From contig NZ_JAPZTZ010000009.1 in assembly GCF_027532945.1 (NCBI RefSeq), forward strand, positions 124,001 to 188,000: a stretch of 64,000 nucleotides of DNA. The letters run 5' to 3'. A program made the position numbers and the translations under genes. Shown piece by piece: positions 28,921 to 37,233 of the stretch. This stretch comes from Phreatobacter sp. (GTDB lineage Bacteria > Pseudomonadota > Alphaproteobacteria > Rhizobiales > Phreatobacteraceae). Under the pieces are notes generated by a model. It had not been told where the DNA came from and ran no database searches. It was given only the letters and a program-made list of their open reading frames with translations. Position 1 is the stretch's first letter, and each line of letters begins with the position of its first letter.

Positions 28921-30015
28921 ATGCTGTCCCGTCGCGAAACGATCCTGTCCGCGTTGCGCGCCACCACCGGCTTTGCCGTGGCGGCCTCGTCCCCCTTCGG
29001 GACGCTGATCGCCGGCGAGGCTGCCGCCCAGCCGGCCGGCGGCGTGCGCCTGCCGCTCGGCGCTGCGGTGCGCGACGATCCGCTGGAGAAGGAGGCGGAC
29101 TACCGCGCCGCCATCATCCGCCATTGCACCCAGATCGTCGGCGAGGGGGGGCTCAAATGGTACGACCTGCGGCCGAGCCGCGAGCGTTTCGTTTATGACC
29201 GCCCCGACCGCCAGCTCGCCTTCGCCACCGCCAACGGCATGACGCTGCGCGGCCACACGCTCGTCTGGTACGGCGCCATGCCGGACTGGACCAAGTCCAT
29301 CTCCTCCGCCGCCGAGGCCGAGCGCGAGATGGTCGGCCATATCGAGCAGGTGATGGGCCGCTATCGCGGGCGGATCAAGAGCTGGGACGTGGTCAACGAG
29401 GCGATCCCCGACGAACCGGCGAGCCGCTCCGACATCCGCCCGTCGATCTGGCAGCAGCGCCTCGGCGAAAGCCACATCGCGCTCGCGCTCAGGACTGCCG
29501 CGCGGGTGGATCCGCAGGCCCAGCTCGTCATCAACGAATACGACATCGAGTTCGTCGGACCCCGCTTCCGCCGCAAGCGCGAGGCCTTCCTGCGCCTCCT
29601 GCGCGACCTCAAGCTGCGCAACGTGCCGCTCCATGCCGTTGGCCTGCAGGGGCATCTGCGGGCCGAGATCCCCATCGACAAGGAGGGGCTGTCGGCCTTC
29701 ATCTCAGAATGCAGGACCATGGGCCTCCAGGTCCTTGTCACCGAACTCGACGTTGTCGACGAGAAGCTGCCCGGTCCGCCGGAGGTGCGCGATATCCTTG
29801 CGGCTTCGCGCGTCTATGACTTCCTCGACGCGGTGCGCGCCGGCTCGCCGATCGACTCGATCCTCACCTGGGGCATCACCGACCGCTACACCTGGGTTCC
29901 GCTTTATTTCAAACGGGCCGATGGCCTGGAGAACCGGCCCTTGCCGCTTGACCGCGACTATCGCCCCAAACCGATGCTGACGGTGATCGAGCACTTCCTG
30001 CGGGATCGCCGCTGA
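28921..30015 (+). CDS. GH10-family glycosidase (endo-1,4-beta-xylanase-like)
   Basis: 364 residues with a twin-arginine signal (LSRRETILSALRATTGFAVAA; cut near residue 36). GH10 catalytic residues are intact: acid/base Glu160 in WDVVNEAI and nucleophile Glu275 in VTELDVVD; GHTLVWYGAMPDW and GLQGHL also fit. GH10 enzymes cut beta-1,4-xylan. Here the gene starts the EPS region and its stop overlaps the flippase ATG, so it probably trims or turns over the cell's own polysaccharide rather than plant xylan. AGGAGG lies upstream of the ATG. Confidence 0.9.
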   Translation: MLSRRETILSALRATTGFAVAASSPFGTLIAGEAAAQPAGGVRLPLGAAVRDDPLEKEADYRAAIIRHCTQIVGEGGLKWYDLRPSRERFVYDRPDRQLAFATANGMTLRGHTLVWYGAMPDWTKSISSAAEAEREMVGHIEQVMGRYRGRIKSWDVVNEAIPDEPASRSDIRPSIWQQRLGESHIALALRTAARVDPQAQLVINEYDIEFVGPRFRRKREAFLRLLRDLKLRNVPLHAVGLQGHLRAEIPIDKEGLSAFISECRTMGLQVLVTELDVVDEKLPGPPEVRDILAASRVYDFLDAVRAGSPIDSILTWGITDRYTWVPLYFKRADGLENRPLPLDRDYRPKPMLTVIEHFLRDRR

Positions 30016-31439
30016 TGCTTATCCGTCAGACCTCCACCTACATGGTCGCCCATGGCACGTCCGCCGCCCTGGGCTTCCTGTCGGTGATCCTCTTCACCCG
30101 GCTGTTGTCACCCGCCGAATACGGCATCTATGTCGTGGCTTTGTCGGTCGCCGGGATCATCTCGGCGCTGCTCTTCACCTGGGTGCGGCTGTCGGTCCTG
30201 CGCTTCGAGTCGGAAGGGGAGGCGACCGACATCCGCCTCACGGCGCTCGCCGCCTATCTCGTCTCGGTCCTGACCCTGCCAGCGGCGCTCATCGCCACGG
30301 TCTGGTTCGCCCATGTTCCGCTCGACAAGGCGCTGGCTGCCATCCTCCTTGCCGCAGCGCTCGGCCTGTTCGAACTCGGTCAGGAGATCCTGCGCGCGCG
30401 GCTCGATTCCACCTCCTATATGCGGGCGACCGTCGTTCGCGCCTTCGCGGCGCTCGGCATCTCCTATGGCCTGGTGCAGATGGGCTGGGGTGGCTTCGGC
30501 CTCGTCGCCGGCGTTGCCGGTGGCTATATCATCGCTGCCGCCCTGTTTTCGCCCTGGGTCTGGCAGGGACCGCGCAAGCCTTTCGACCGCGTGACATTTC
30601 GCACCATGCTCGGCTTCGGCATTCCCATGGCCATGTCGGGCGGCGTCTTCGCCTTCCATTCCGCGCTGGACCGGCTGCTTGTGGCCTATCTGCTCGGCGA
30701 TGCCGCCGCCGGCGTTTATGGCGCTGCCGCTGACCTCGTCCGCCAGATCATCCTCTTTCCGGCGCTGTCGGTGGCTTCGGCCATCGTCCCGCTGGCCATC
30801 CGTTCGCTGGCGGAGGATGGCGTCGAGGCGGCCGATGCCCATCTCACCCGCAGCGGCGAATTGCTGCTCGCGGTGGTCATGCCGGCCGTCGTCGGCCTCG
30901 CCATCGTCGCCCCGCATTTCGCCGCGCTCATCCTAGGGCCCGACTTCCGCGACACGGCCGCGACGCTGATCCCGATCCTCGTCTTCGCCTGGCTGTTCCA
31001 GACCATCTCGCAGCAATTCGTTCAGGTGAGCTTCCACCTCGCCAAGAAGCCCTCGCTCATGGTCGCCCATGGCACGGCAATCCTGGTGGTCAATGTCATT
31101 GCCATGGCGCTGCTGGTGCCGCGCTTCGGTCTCATCGGCGCCGCCTGGTCGCTCGTCATCGCCGAGGCGGCGGGTGTCGTTGCCGGCTATCTGCTGTCGC
31201 AGAAGGCCCATCCGCTGCCGCTCGCCTGGCGGCCGGTGGCGCGCGTGATTGCGGCCGTGGCGATCATGGCGGCACCGACAGCCCTGCTCGACCGGGCGCT
31301 GCCGGACGGCGGATTTGTCACCTTCGCCGCAACTGTCCTGGTCGGGGTCATCGCCTATGCGCTGGCCGCCCTCGCGCTCGATATCGCGGGCATCCGCACG
31401 GCGCTGATGGAGCGACTGCGACCGGCCGCGCAGGGCTGA
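30015..31439 (+). CDS. Wzx-type polysaccharide flippase
   Basis: 474 residues with 12-14 predicted membrane helices, in the MATE-like oligosaccharidyl-lipid flippase superfamily. It should move lipid-linked repeat units across the inner membrane. Family features: the start YMVAHGTSAALGFLSVILFTRLLSPAEYGIYVVAL and the central FRTMLGFGIPMAMSGGVFAFHSALDRLLVAYLLGDAAAGVYGAA. The TGATG overlap with the GH10 gene ties the two together in one transcript. Confidence 0.92.
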   Translation: MLIRQTSTYMVAHGTSAALGFLSVILFTRLLSPAEYGIYVVALSVAGIISALLFTWVRLSVLRFESEGEATDIRLTALAAYLVSVLTLPAALIATVWFAHVPLDKALAAILLAAALGLFELGQEILRARLDSTSYMRATVVRAFAALGISYGLVQMGWGGFGLVAGVAGGYIIAAALFSPWVWQGPRKPFDRVTFRTMLGFGIPMAMSGGVFAFHSALDRLLVAYLLGDAAAGVYGAAADLVRQIILFPALSVASAIVPLAIRSLAEDGVEAADAHLTRSGELLLAVVMPAVVGLAIVAPHFAALILGPDFRDTAATLIPILVFAWLFQTISQQFVQVSFHLAKKPSLMVAHGTAILVVNVIAMALLVPRFGLIGAAWSLVIAEAAGVVAGYLLSQKAHPLPLAWRPVARVIAAVAIMAAPTALLDRALPDGGFVTFAATVLVGVIAYALAALALDIAGIRTALMERLRPAAQG

Positions 31440-31486
31440 GGCCCAGCCAGCGTCGCCAGTTTCGCCATCGACAAGGGGAACGGCGT

Positions 31487-32749
31487 TCAGGCGTCCCAGC
31501 GCACGGCTGCGACGTGCTGGGCGAGATCGGCATCGGTCTCGTGCCGTGCCGGATCGAACGCCTCGCGGCCCATCCGCTCATATTTCCAGCTGTCGCTGAT
31601 CTCGCGAAAATGGCGGTAGCTGAATTCCTGCGTCATCAGCCGCGAGGCCACATGGCCGCCGATGGAATGGATCTTCCACTGCTGCCCATCGGCGATGCGA
31701 TGGGGCACCAGCGTCCATTTCGGCGGGCATCGATCCGCGTCGACGGTCAGCACGCCGAGCTTGCGCACAGGGCGCTCGCGGCGCGTGACCGTGTAGTCCT
31801 TGTGGCGACGACCGGGACGGGCCGGCGGCGGCTCCAGGCCCTCAAGGCCGATCACCCAGCGGCCGGCATAGCGCAGCACGCCCGTCGGCGAGGCTTCCGC
31901 GGCAGCAAACAGGCTACGCCCGCGAAGGGGCAGGATGAATTCGTCCACGTCGGAGCATTGGACGCTCGCCGCCGCCTCGAGGAAGCGCCGGCGACCATGC
32001 TCCCAGACGCCATGCTGGCCGAAATCGGAATCCCACCAGCGTGTCGCGTCCCAGCCTTGGGGGCCGAACTTGTAGGGCCAGTCGACCACCCGCACCGCCG
32101 CGATCCCATCGAGCCCCGCGATGGCCTCGGCGAGCTCGTCCGGGCGATAGCGCGTCGAGCCGTTGTCGTAGATCAGCACCGCGTCGGCGCCATGGATGTC
32201 CCGGGAAAAGCGCACCCAGTCGAGGATCCAGGCGATGTCGTTGTTGCGGGACTGGGTGAACATCACCCGGCGACCGGCGAAGATGTCGACCTCGCTCGGC
32301 TGCACGGTGATCTCCACCGTGCCGAAGGATGCGGTCAGGACGAGGCGCTCGGTGCCCTGCGGGGCCGTCACATGCACCTGGCCGTGGCGGTCGAGCTCGC
32401 GGATCTCGAAGGGGCAATCGGCGCCGGAGGGCAGGGCGGTGATGCGCGCCATGTCCATCGCCGGCTTGAGGTTGAGGAATGGGGGCCCGAGCAGCACGAT
32501 ACGGCCGCGCGAGCCGAAAAATGCGTCGTAGAATAGCGTCTCGGCGTCGAACTTGTCGCCATAATCGGCCTCGCGCGCCTCGACCGGGCGCGGCGCTTCG
32601 CGGCGCGCCCGCGAGAAGGTCGGCAGCGATGTCGCCACCGGACGCAACACCTCGACGCGCGCGGCATGACGGATCACGGATGTATCCCCCTTGGTCGCCG
32701 GACCTTGGAATGGCGAGCGCGCCGGTGTCAAAGACGCCGCGGCGGTCAT
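31487..32749 (-). CDS. Glycosyltransferase, GT92/Glyco_tranf_2_4-like
   Basis: 420 residues starting at 32749, coupled by ATGA to the upstream WecG-type gene. The glycosyltransferase part starts near residue 180: VMFTQSRNNDIAWILDWVRF, then HGADAVLIYDNGST and the metal-binding CSDVDEFILPL (DxD-type). The N-terminal 180 residues contain a beta-rich segment of unknown role. It is cytoplasmic without membrane helices. It should add a sugar to the EPS repeat unit; the sugar cannot be told. Confidence 0.8.
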   Translation of the reverse strand: MTAAASLTPARSPFQGPATKGDTSVIRHAARVEVLRPVATSLPTFSRARREAPRPVEAREADYGDKFDAETLFYDAFFGSRGRIVLLGPPFLNLKPAMDMARITALPSGADCPFEIRELDRHGQVHVTAPQGTERLVLTASFGTVEITVQPSEVDIFAGRRVMFTQSRNNDIAWILDWVRFSRDIHGADAVLIYDNGSTRYRPDELAEAIAGLDGIAAVRVVDWPYKFGPQGWDATRWWDSDFGQHGVWEHGRRRFLEAAASVQCSDVDEFILPLRGRSLFAAAEASPTGVLRYAGRWVIGLEGLEPPPARPGRRHKDYTVTRRERPVRKLGVLTVDADRCPPKWTLVPHRIADGQQWKIHSIGGHVASRLMTQEFSYRHFREISDSWKYERMGREAFDPARHETDADLAQHVAAVRWDA

Positions 32750-33582
32750 GACGACCGCGTGGCCATCAGCCAGATGGCCTTCGGGTTGGTGACGGCATAG
32801 CGCCAGAACAGGCGGCGCGGCTCCAGCCAGATGCGGAAGGCCCATTCGAGGGACGCCCGCTGCATCCAGTCCGGAGCCCGGCGGTTGGTGCCGGACAGGA
32901 AATTGAACAGGCCGCCCGAGGTCTTGATCATCCCGACATGGGTGAGCCGGTGGGCGAAGCGCGCCACGAAGCGCTGCTCATGCGGCACGCCCATGGCGAG
33001 CCAGAGGATGTCGGGCGCCAGCGCGTCGATCTCGGCGACCTTCGCCTCCAGCGCCTCGCCCTTCAGGAAACCGTGGTGATGACCGACCAGCCGCAGGCGC
33101 GGATAGGCGGCCCGGACATTGGCGACGGCCTTCTCGACCTCCTCGGGCGTGGCGCCAAGCAGGTAGAAGGTCGTGCCGCCGTCCTCGGCGCGGCGGGCAA
33201 CGTCATGGAACAGGTCGGTCGTGGCGACGCGCTCGGGCAGGGCCATGCGGCAGCGGTAGCGGGAGGCGAGGACGAGCGGCTGTCCGTCGGCAACGATCTG
33301 GTCGGCCATGCCGATCAGGCCGGCGAGCTCCGGATCGGATGAGGCTCGGGCGATCACCTCGCCATTGGCCGAGGTCAAGTAGAGCGGCCTGCGGCCACGC
33401 GGCCGCTCGCGCGCCGCACGGATCATCCAGTCGGCGGTCGCGGCCCGGTCGAGCACGGCGATGGGCAGGCCGCCGACCGTGACGGTCGGGATCGCGGCGA
33501 AGGCCTCATCGAAGGCCTCGGTCGCCGCGATGGGGGACGGCGCGCTCGGGGCGGTACCGGTTATCGCCATGGGACCGCTCAC
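32746..33582 (-). CDS. WecG/TagA/CpsF-type glycosyltransferase (GT26)
   Basis: 278 residues from a GTG start that overlaps the preceding stop; an ATG at 33570 is an alternative. GT26 signatures are clear: LYLTSANGEVIARASSDPELAGLIGMADQIVADGQPLV, YLLGATPEEVEKAVANVRAAYPRL and LWLAMGVPHEQRFVARF, GLFNFLSGTNRRAPDWMQRASLEWAFRIWLEP. These enzymes transfer ManNAc(A) or glucuronic-acid-type sugars to lipid-linked acceptors. It is embedded in the wzz / glycosyltransferase operon. Confidence 0.93.
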   Translation of the reverse strand: MSGPMAITGTAPSAPSPIAATEAFDEAFAAIPTVTVGGLPIAVLDRAATADWMIRAARERPRGRRPLYLTSANGEVIARASSDPELAGLIGMADQIVADGQPLVLASRYRCRMALPERVATTDLFHDVARRAEDGGTTFYLLGATPEEVEKAVANVRAAYPRLRLVGHHHGFLKGEALEAKVAEIDALAPDILWLAMGVPHEQRFVARFAHRLTHVGMIKTSGGLFNFLSGTNRRAPDWMQRASLEWAFRIWLEPRRLFWRYAVTNPKAIWLMATRSS

Positions 33583-35069
33583 TGGACGAGCCGGGCGAGC
33601 GGCGCACGGGTCACCGGCTCCGCGGCACGGCGACGGACGGGCGCCGGGCCGGCGCCACCGCGCAGCAGGGCGGCGAGGAGGGCGAGACCGACGCCGAGGC
33701 CGCCGCCGAGCACTTGGCCGGCCATTGCCATCACTACGCCGCGCGGCGGGAAGACACGATCCCGCGGCGGCTGGGCGACCGTGATGATGCGGGCATTGTT
33801 GGTGTCGACGCGCTCGAGCTCGCCCGTCTCGCGGGAGCGGGCGAGGAAGGCCTGGAGCAGGTTGCGGTTCACATCCACCTCGCGCTGCAACTCGCGCAGC
33901 TGGACGAAGGCCTGGCCGGCATCGGAGGTCTGGCGCGACAGGTCGTCGACGAGACGCCGCTGGGCGGCCTCCGCCGAGCGGGCGCGGTCGAGCTCGGCCC
34001 GCGCGGCCTGGGCGATGCGGCCGAGTTCCTCGGTGATGGCGCGATCGAGGTCGGAGACCTGCGCCTGGGCGTTGCGAACGACGGGATGGCGCGGACCGAA
34101 CTCGGTCTGCACGTCGGCAAGGCGGCGGCGCGCCTCGGCCTGCTGGCCACGCAGCGCGGCGATCGTCGGCGAGAGCACCGCCTCGGGCAGGGCGCCGGCC
34201 TGGCTGGCGACGCGCAGCGACGCCTGGATCTGCTCCTGGCGTGCCTGTGCCTCCGAGACACGGGCCTGGGCCTGGGCGAGCTGGGTGTTGGCATCGGTCA
34301 GCTGCTGCTCGGAAACGAGCTGCGTGCGGGTGCCGAACAGGCCGTTGCGGCGGCGGAAATCCTCCACCCGCTCCTCGGCGCTCCGCACCCGGGTGCGCAG
34401 CTCGTCAAGACGGTTGGTGAGGGACTGCGTGGCGCGGCGGGCCGCATCGGCACGGGCGGCCGTCTGGCTGTCGATATAGGCGTGGGCGACGGCATTGGCG
34501 AGGCGCGCGGCCTTGTCCGGATCGGCGGCGCGGACGGTCACCTCAATAACGAAGGTGCGCTCGGGCCGGCGGACGATGACGCGGTCGTAAAGGGCGTTGA
34601 GGGCGAGCCGCTCGCGCTGCTCGAGGCTTTCCTCGCTCGTCCGACCCATGCCGAAGGACTTGAGCAGGCCGACGGCCCAGGACGCGCCGCCCTGGCCGTT
34701 GAACTCGGGATCTTCGGTCAGCCGCTCGCTGTCGATGACCCGCGACAGCACGCTCTGCGAGGTGACGATGCGCGCCTGGCTCTCGACAAAGTTGATGGCG
34801 GTGTTGGAATCCTGCTGGCGCGGGGTCAGCTCGTTGTCGAAGACCTGCAGGCCGCGGGGATCGACGAAGATCTGTGCCGTCGAGACGAAGCGCGGCGTCA
34901 TGACACGCGAGGCGCCGTAGGCGAGAACGCCGCCGATGACGGCGAGCAGCACGATGGCAAGCCAGTAGCGCATCACCTCGCCGATGAGGCCGGGAGACGC
35001 GGCGGCTGGCCGCGTGGCGGCTGCGGCAGGAGCGGGGGCGGGATTATCCGGACGACCGTCGTCATACAT
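33579..35069 (-). CDS. Wzz/GumC-type polysaccharide co-polymerase without kinase domain
   Basis: 496 residues. Two membrane helices flank a long periplasmic coiled coil: VMRYWLAIVLLAVIGGVLAYGASRVM (about 32-57) and VVMAMAGQVLGGGLGVGLALLAALL (about 446-470). The Wzz N-terminal pattern (RFVSTAQIFVDPRGLQV) and the proline-rich stretch before the second helix (QPPRDRVFPPRG) are present. There is no cytoplasmic Walker-type tyrosine-kinase domain, unlike ExoP-type proteins. It sets polysaccharide chain length. GGAG lies upstream of the ATG. Confidence 0.92.
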   Translation of the reverse strand: MYDDGRPDNPAPAPAAAATRPAAASPGLIGEVMRYWLAIVLLAVIGGVLAYGASRVMTPRFVSTAQIFVDPRGLQVFDNELTPRQQDSNTAINFVESQARIVTSQSVLSRVIDSERLTEDPEFNGQGGASWAVGLLKSFGMGRTSEESLEQRERLALNALYDRVIVRRPERTFVIEVTVRAADPDKAARLANAVAHAYIDSQTAARADAARRATQSLTNRLDELRTRVRSAEERVEDFRRRNGLFGTRTQLVSEQQLTDANTQLAQAQARVSEAQARQEQIQASLRVASQAGALPEAVLSPTIAALRGQQAEARRRLADVQTEFGPRHPVVRNAQAQVSDLDRAITEELGRIAQAARAELDRARSAEAAQRRLVDDLSRQTSDAGQAFVQLRELQREVDVNRNLLQAFLARSRETGELERVDTNNARIITVAQPPRDRVFPPRGVVMAMAGQVLGGGLGVGLALLAALLRGGAGPAPVRRRAAEPVTRAPLARLVQ

Positions 35070-35188
35070 GGCGATGTTGTCTCCTGGATCGTCCGGGAAG
35101 GTGCCGTGGCGCCCGTCCCGGATCGGAACACGTGAACTCTGTCGCTTTCCTCCTGCGCAAGGACGGGACCACGCCGCCCTGTGCCATT

Positions 35189-35995
35189 TCAGACGATGCC
35201 GCAGCGGTCGAGGGCCTCAGCCACCGGCATGATGGCGATACCCCGGTCGAGTGCGCCGGCGACCGTCGCCTCCAGGATCCGCGCTGTCGTGCCAAAGGGG
35301 GTCGGGGTATCGCAGACGTCGTGGGTGAATAGGACGAGCCAACCGCCGTCCCGCGCCAGCCGGTCGAGCCAGGCATCCATCGACACCGCCGCCAGCGACC
35401 GCTCGCTGATCTCAACCGACTTCAGGAAATCGAGGTCCGTGCGGCCCGCATTGATGCCGGCCATGACCGAGCGGCTCGCCCGCACGGTGCGCGACAGCCA
35501 GCGCTTCTGCGGCAGCCCGCAGATTCCATAGGGATAGGCGTAGGATTCATTGGACAGGCTGGGCACGAGCCGGCGCAAGGCTGCGCGATTGGCGGCGAGG
35601 TCTGCCGCGAAGTCGCCGGCCGTCATGGCCGCGGCCGGGCGATGGGCATGGCCGTGCAGCGCCATCTCGTGGCCGCGCGATGCGAGGTCCATCACCGCGT
35701 CCGCCCCCGCCACGGTCCACAGGTCGCTGTGGCGCTCGAACAGGCCGGAGGCCACGTAGAAGGTGCCGCGAACCCCGTGCGCCTCGAGAATGCGGCCGCC
35801 CTCGGTGCCGGCCGTGCGCGGAAAATCGTCGAAGGTGATGGACAGGATGGGCCTGTCGGGTCGGATGTCGCCGGTGCGGAAGGCGATGCGGCGGCCCACC
35901 GCGTGGTTGATCCGCGCGAGGAGCCCGCCATCGCGGGCCGATGTCGCATCGTCGGGGCCGATCGCCGCGGCTTGAGCCGCTGTTTGGACCGGCAT
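35189..35995 (-). CDS. Polysaccharide deacetylase (NodB-type)
   Basis: 268 residues from the ATG at 35995. NodB-homology domain of carbohydrate esterase family 4: motif 1 TFDDF (Asp56, Asp57) and motif 2 with metal ligands His114 and His118 (LHGHAHRP), then YAYPYGICG and VLFTHDVCD for later motifs. No signal peptide is seen, so it may act in the cytoplasm on precursors, or the start lies elsewhere. It heads the leftward deacetylase-wzz-GT26-GT operon and probably removes acetyl groups from the EPS. Confidence 0.9.
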   Translation of the reverse strand: MPVQTAAQAAAIGPDDATSARDGGLLARINHAVGRRIAFRTGDIRPDRPILSITFDDFPRTAGTEGGRILEAHGVRGTFYVASGLFERHSDLWTVAGADAVMDLASRGHEMALHGHAHRPAAAMTAGDFAADLAANRAALRRLVPSLSNESYAYPYGICGLPQKRWLSRTVRASRSVMAGINAGRTDLDFLKSVEISERSLAAVSMDAWLDRLARDGGWLVLFTHDVCDTPTPFGTTARILEATVAGALDRGIAIMPVAEALDRCGIV

Positions 35996-36073
35996 CGTCG
36001 GGTGTCCTTGCGTCAAATTGAAATCCCTCGCCCAGAGGCCGTGAGCGCATCTGACCTGTTTTCGCACAGTTTA

Positions 36074-36086
36074 CGGTACGTTACCG
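36074..36086. promoter_or_regulatory. Inverted repeat in the divergent EPS promoter region
   Basis: CGGTA, CGT, TACCG between the divergent deacetylase and GT2 genes (gap 35996-36237). The centre CGT flanked by GGTA and TACC recalls the longer repeat before the carrier-protein operon at 48839, though the spacing differs. Confidence 0.35.
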
Positions 36087-36237
36087 GACTGGCGCGATAA
36101 CATCAGCAATGGGTGCGCCAACGCCGTCGTCGCTGTGACCCCGGGACGGCAAGGACCTTGCTCCGACAGGCGCAGATCGCCCCGAACCGGTGCTTTGCGC
36201 GCCAGTTCTGAACCAGGATGGAACGGTGACCCTCGCC

Positions 36238-37233
36238 ATGTCCCGCGACGAGACGTCCACCACGCCGCCCGCTGCCCCGGTGCGCAGCCCGCTCCTCGAT
36301 GCCGCCGCCGTGCGCGCCGTCGTCGTCGTGCCAACCTTCCGGCGGCCAGTGATGTTGGATGAGACACTGGCCTCGCTGGCTGCTCAGCGCACGGCGCGCG
36401 CATTCGCGGTCGTGGTGGTGGAGAACGAGGCCGTCGGCCGCGAGGGCCTGGCCGTCGCCGGCCGCTGGCTTGCCGGCGGTTCCCTGGAAGGCGAGGCCAT
36501 CGTTGAGACGGCGCAGGGCAATGTCCACGCGATCAATGCTGGCTTCGCCCACGCCCTCGCCAGCTTCCCGGGCGCGACCCATATCCTGATGATGGATGAC
36601 GACGAGGTCGCGACTCCCGACTGGCTGGACCTGATGGTCGCCGCGGCCGAGCGCGAGGATGCCGATGTCGTCGGCGGGCCGGTTGTGCCGCGTTTCCGCG
36701 CCGAAGCACCGTCCGTGCTCCGCCATCATCCCGTCTTCTGGCCGAGCCATCATCGTACCGGCCCGGTGCCGATGATCTATGGCACCGGCAATTGCCTGAT
36801 GCATCGCCGTGTCTTCGAGCGCCTTGGCGCCAAACCACTCGACACACGGTTCAACTTCCTCGGCGGCGGTGACATGGACTTCTTCACCCGCTGCCGCCTC
36901 GCGGGCTTCCGCTCCTGGTGGGTGGAGGAGGCGCTGATCACCGAGACGGTGCCGGCCGAGCGTGCCCGGATCGCCTGGGTGTTGAAGCGCGGCCTGCGCA
37001 TCGGCTCGATCAACCGCGCCGTCGACCTGAAGCGGGCCGGCGAGGCCGGCCGCTGGAAGATCCTCGCCAAGGACGTCGCCATCGTGCCGCTGGCCTTCGC
37101 CCGCGCCACGCTCACGCTGCTGCGCACCGGCAATCCGGTGGTTGCCGCCCATCCGCTCGCCGTGTCGGCGGGGCGGATCGGAGCCTGGTTCGGGGTCGAG
37201 CAGCAGCCCTACAAGGCCGGAGCCACCACGTGA
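36238..37233 (+). CDS. Family 2 glycosyltransferase
   Basis: 331 residues. GT-A fold with VVVVPTFRRPVMLDETLASLAAQ at the nucleotide-sugar site, the DxD motif in ILMMDDDEVATPDWL, and FNFLGGGDMDFFTRCRLAGF near the acceptor region (ED-like motif). Soluble or membrane-associated through the C-terminal hydrophobic stretch. First gene of the rightward GT2 - ligase - GT4 operon; its stop overlaps the next GTG start (GTGA). I use 36238 because the residues before it are not homologous to GT2 proteins. Confidence 0.92.
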   Translation: MSRDETSTTPPAAPVRSPLLDAAAVRAVVVVPTFRRPVMLDETLASLAAQRTARAFAVVVVENEAVGREGLAVAGRWLAGGSLEGEAIVETAQGNVHAINAGFAHALASFPGATHILMMDDDEVATPDWLDLMVAAAEREDADVVGGPVVPRFRAEAPSVLRHHPVFWPSHHRTGPVPMIYGTGNCLMHRRVFERLGAKPLDTRFNFLGGGDMDFFTRCRLAGFRSWWVEEALITETVPAERARIAWVLKRGLRIGSINRAVDLKRAGEAGRWKILAKDVAIVPLAFARATLTLLRTGNPVVAAHPLAVSAGRIGAWFGVEQQPYKAGATT

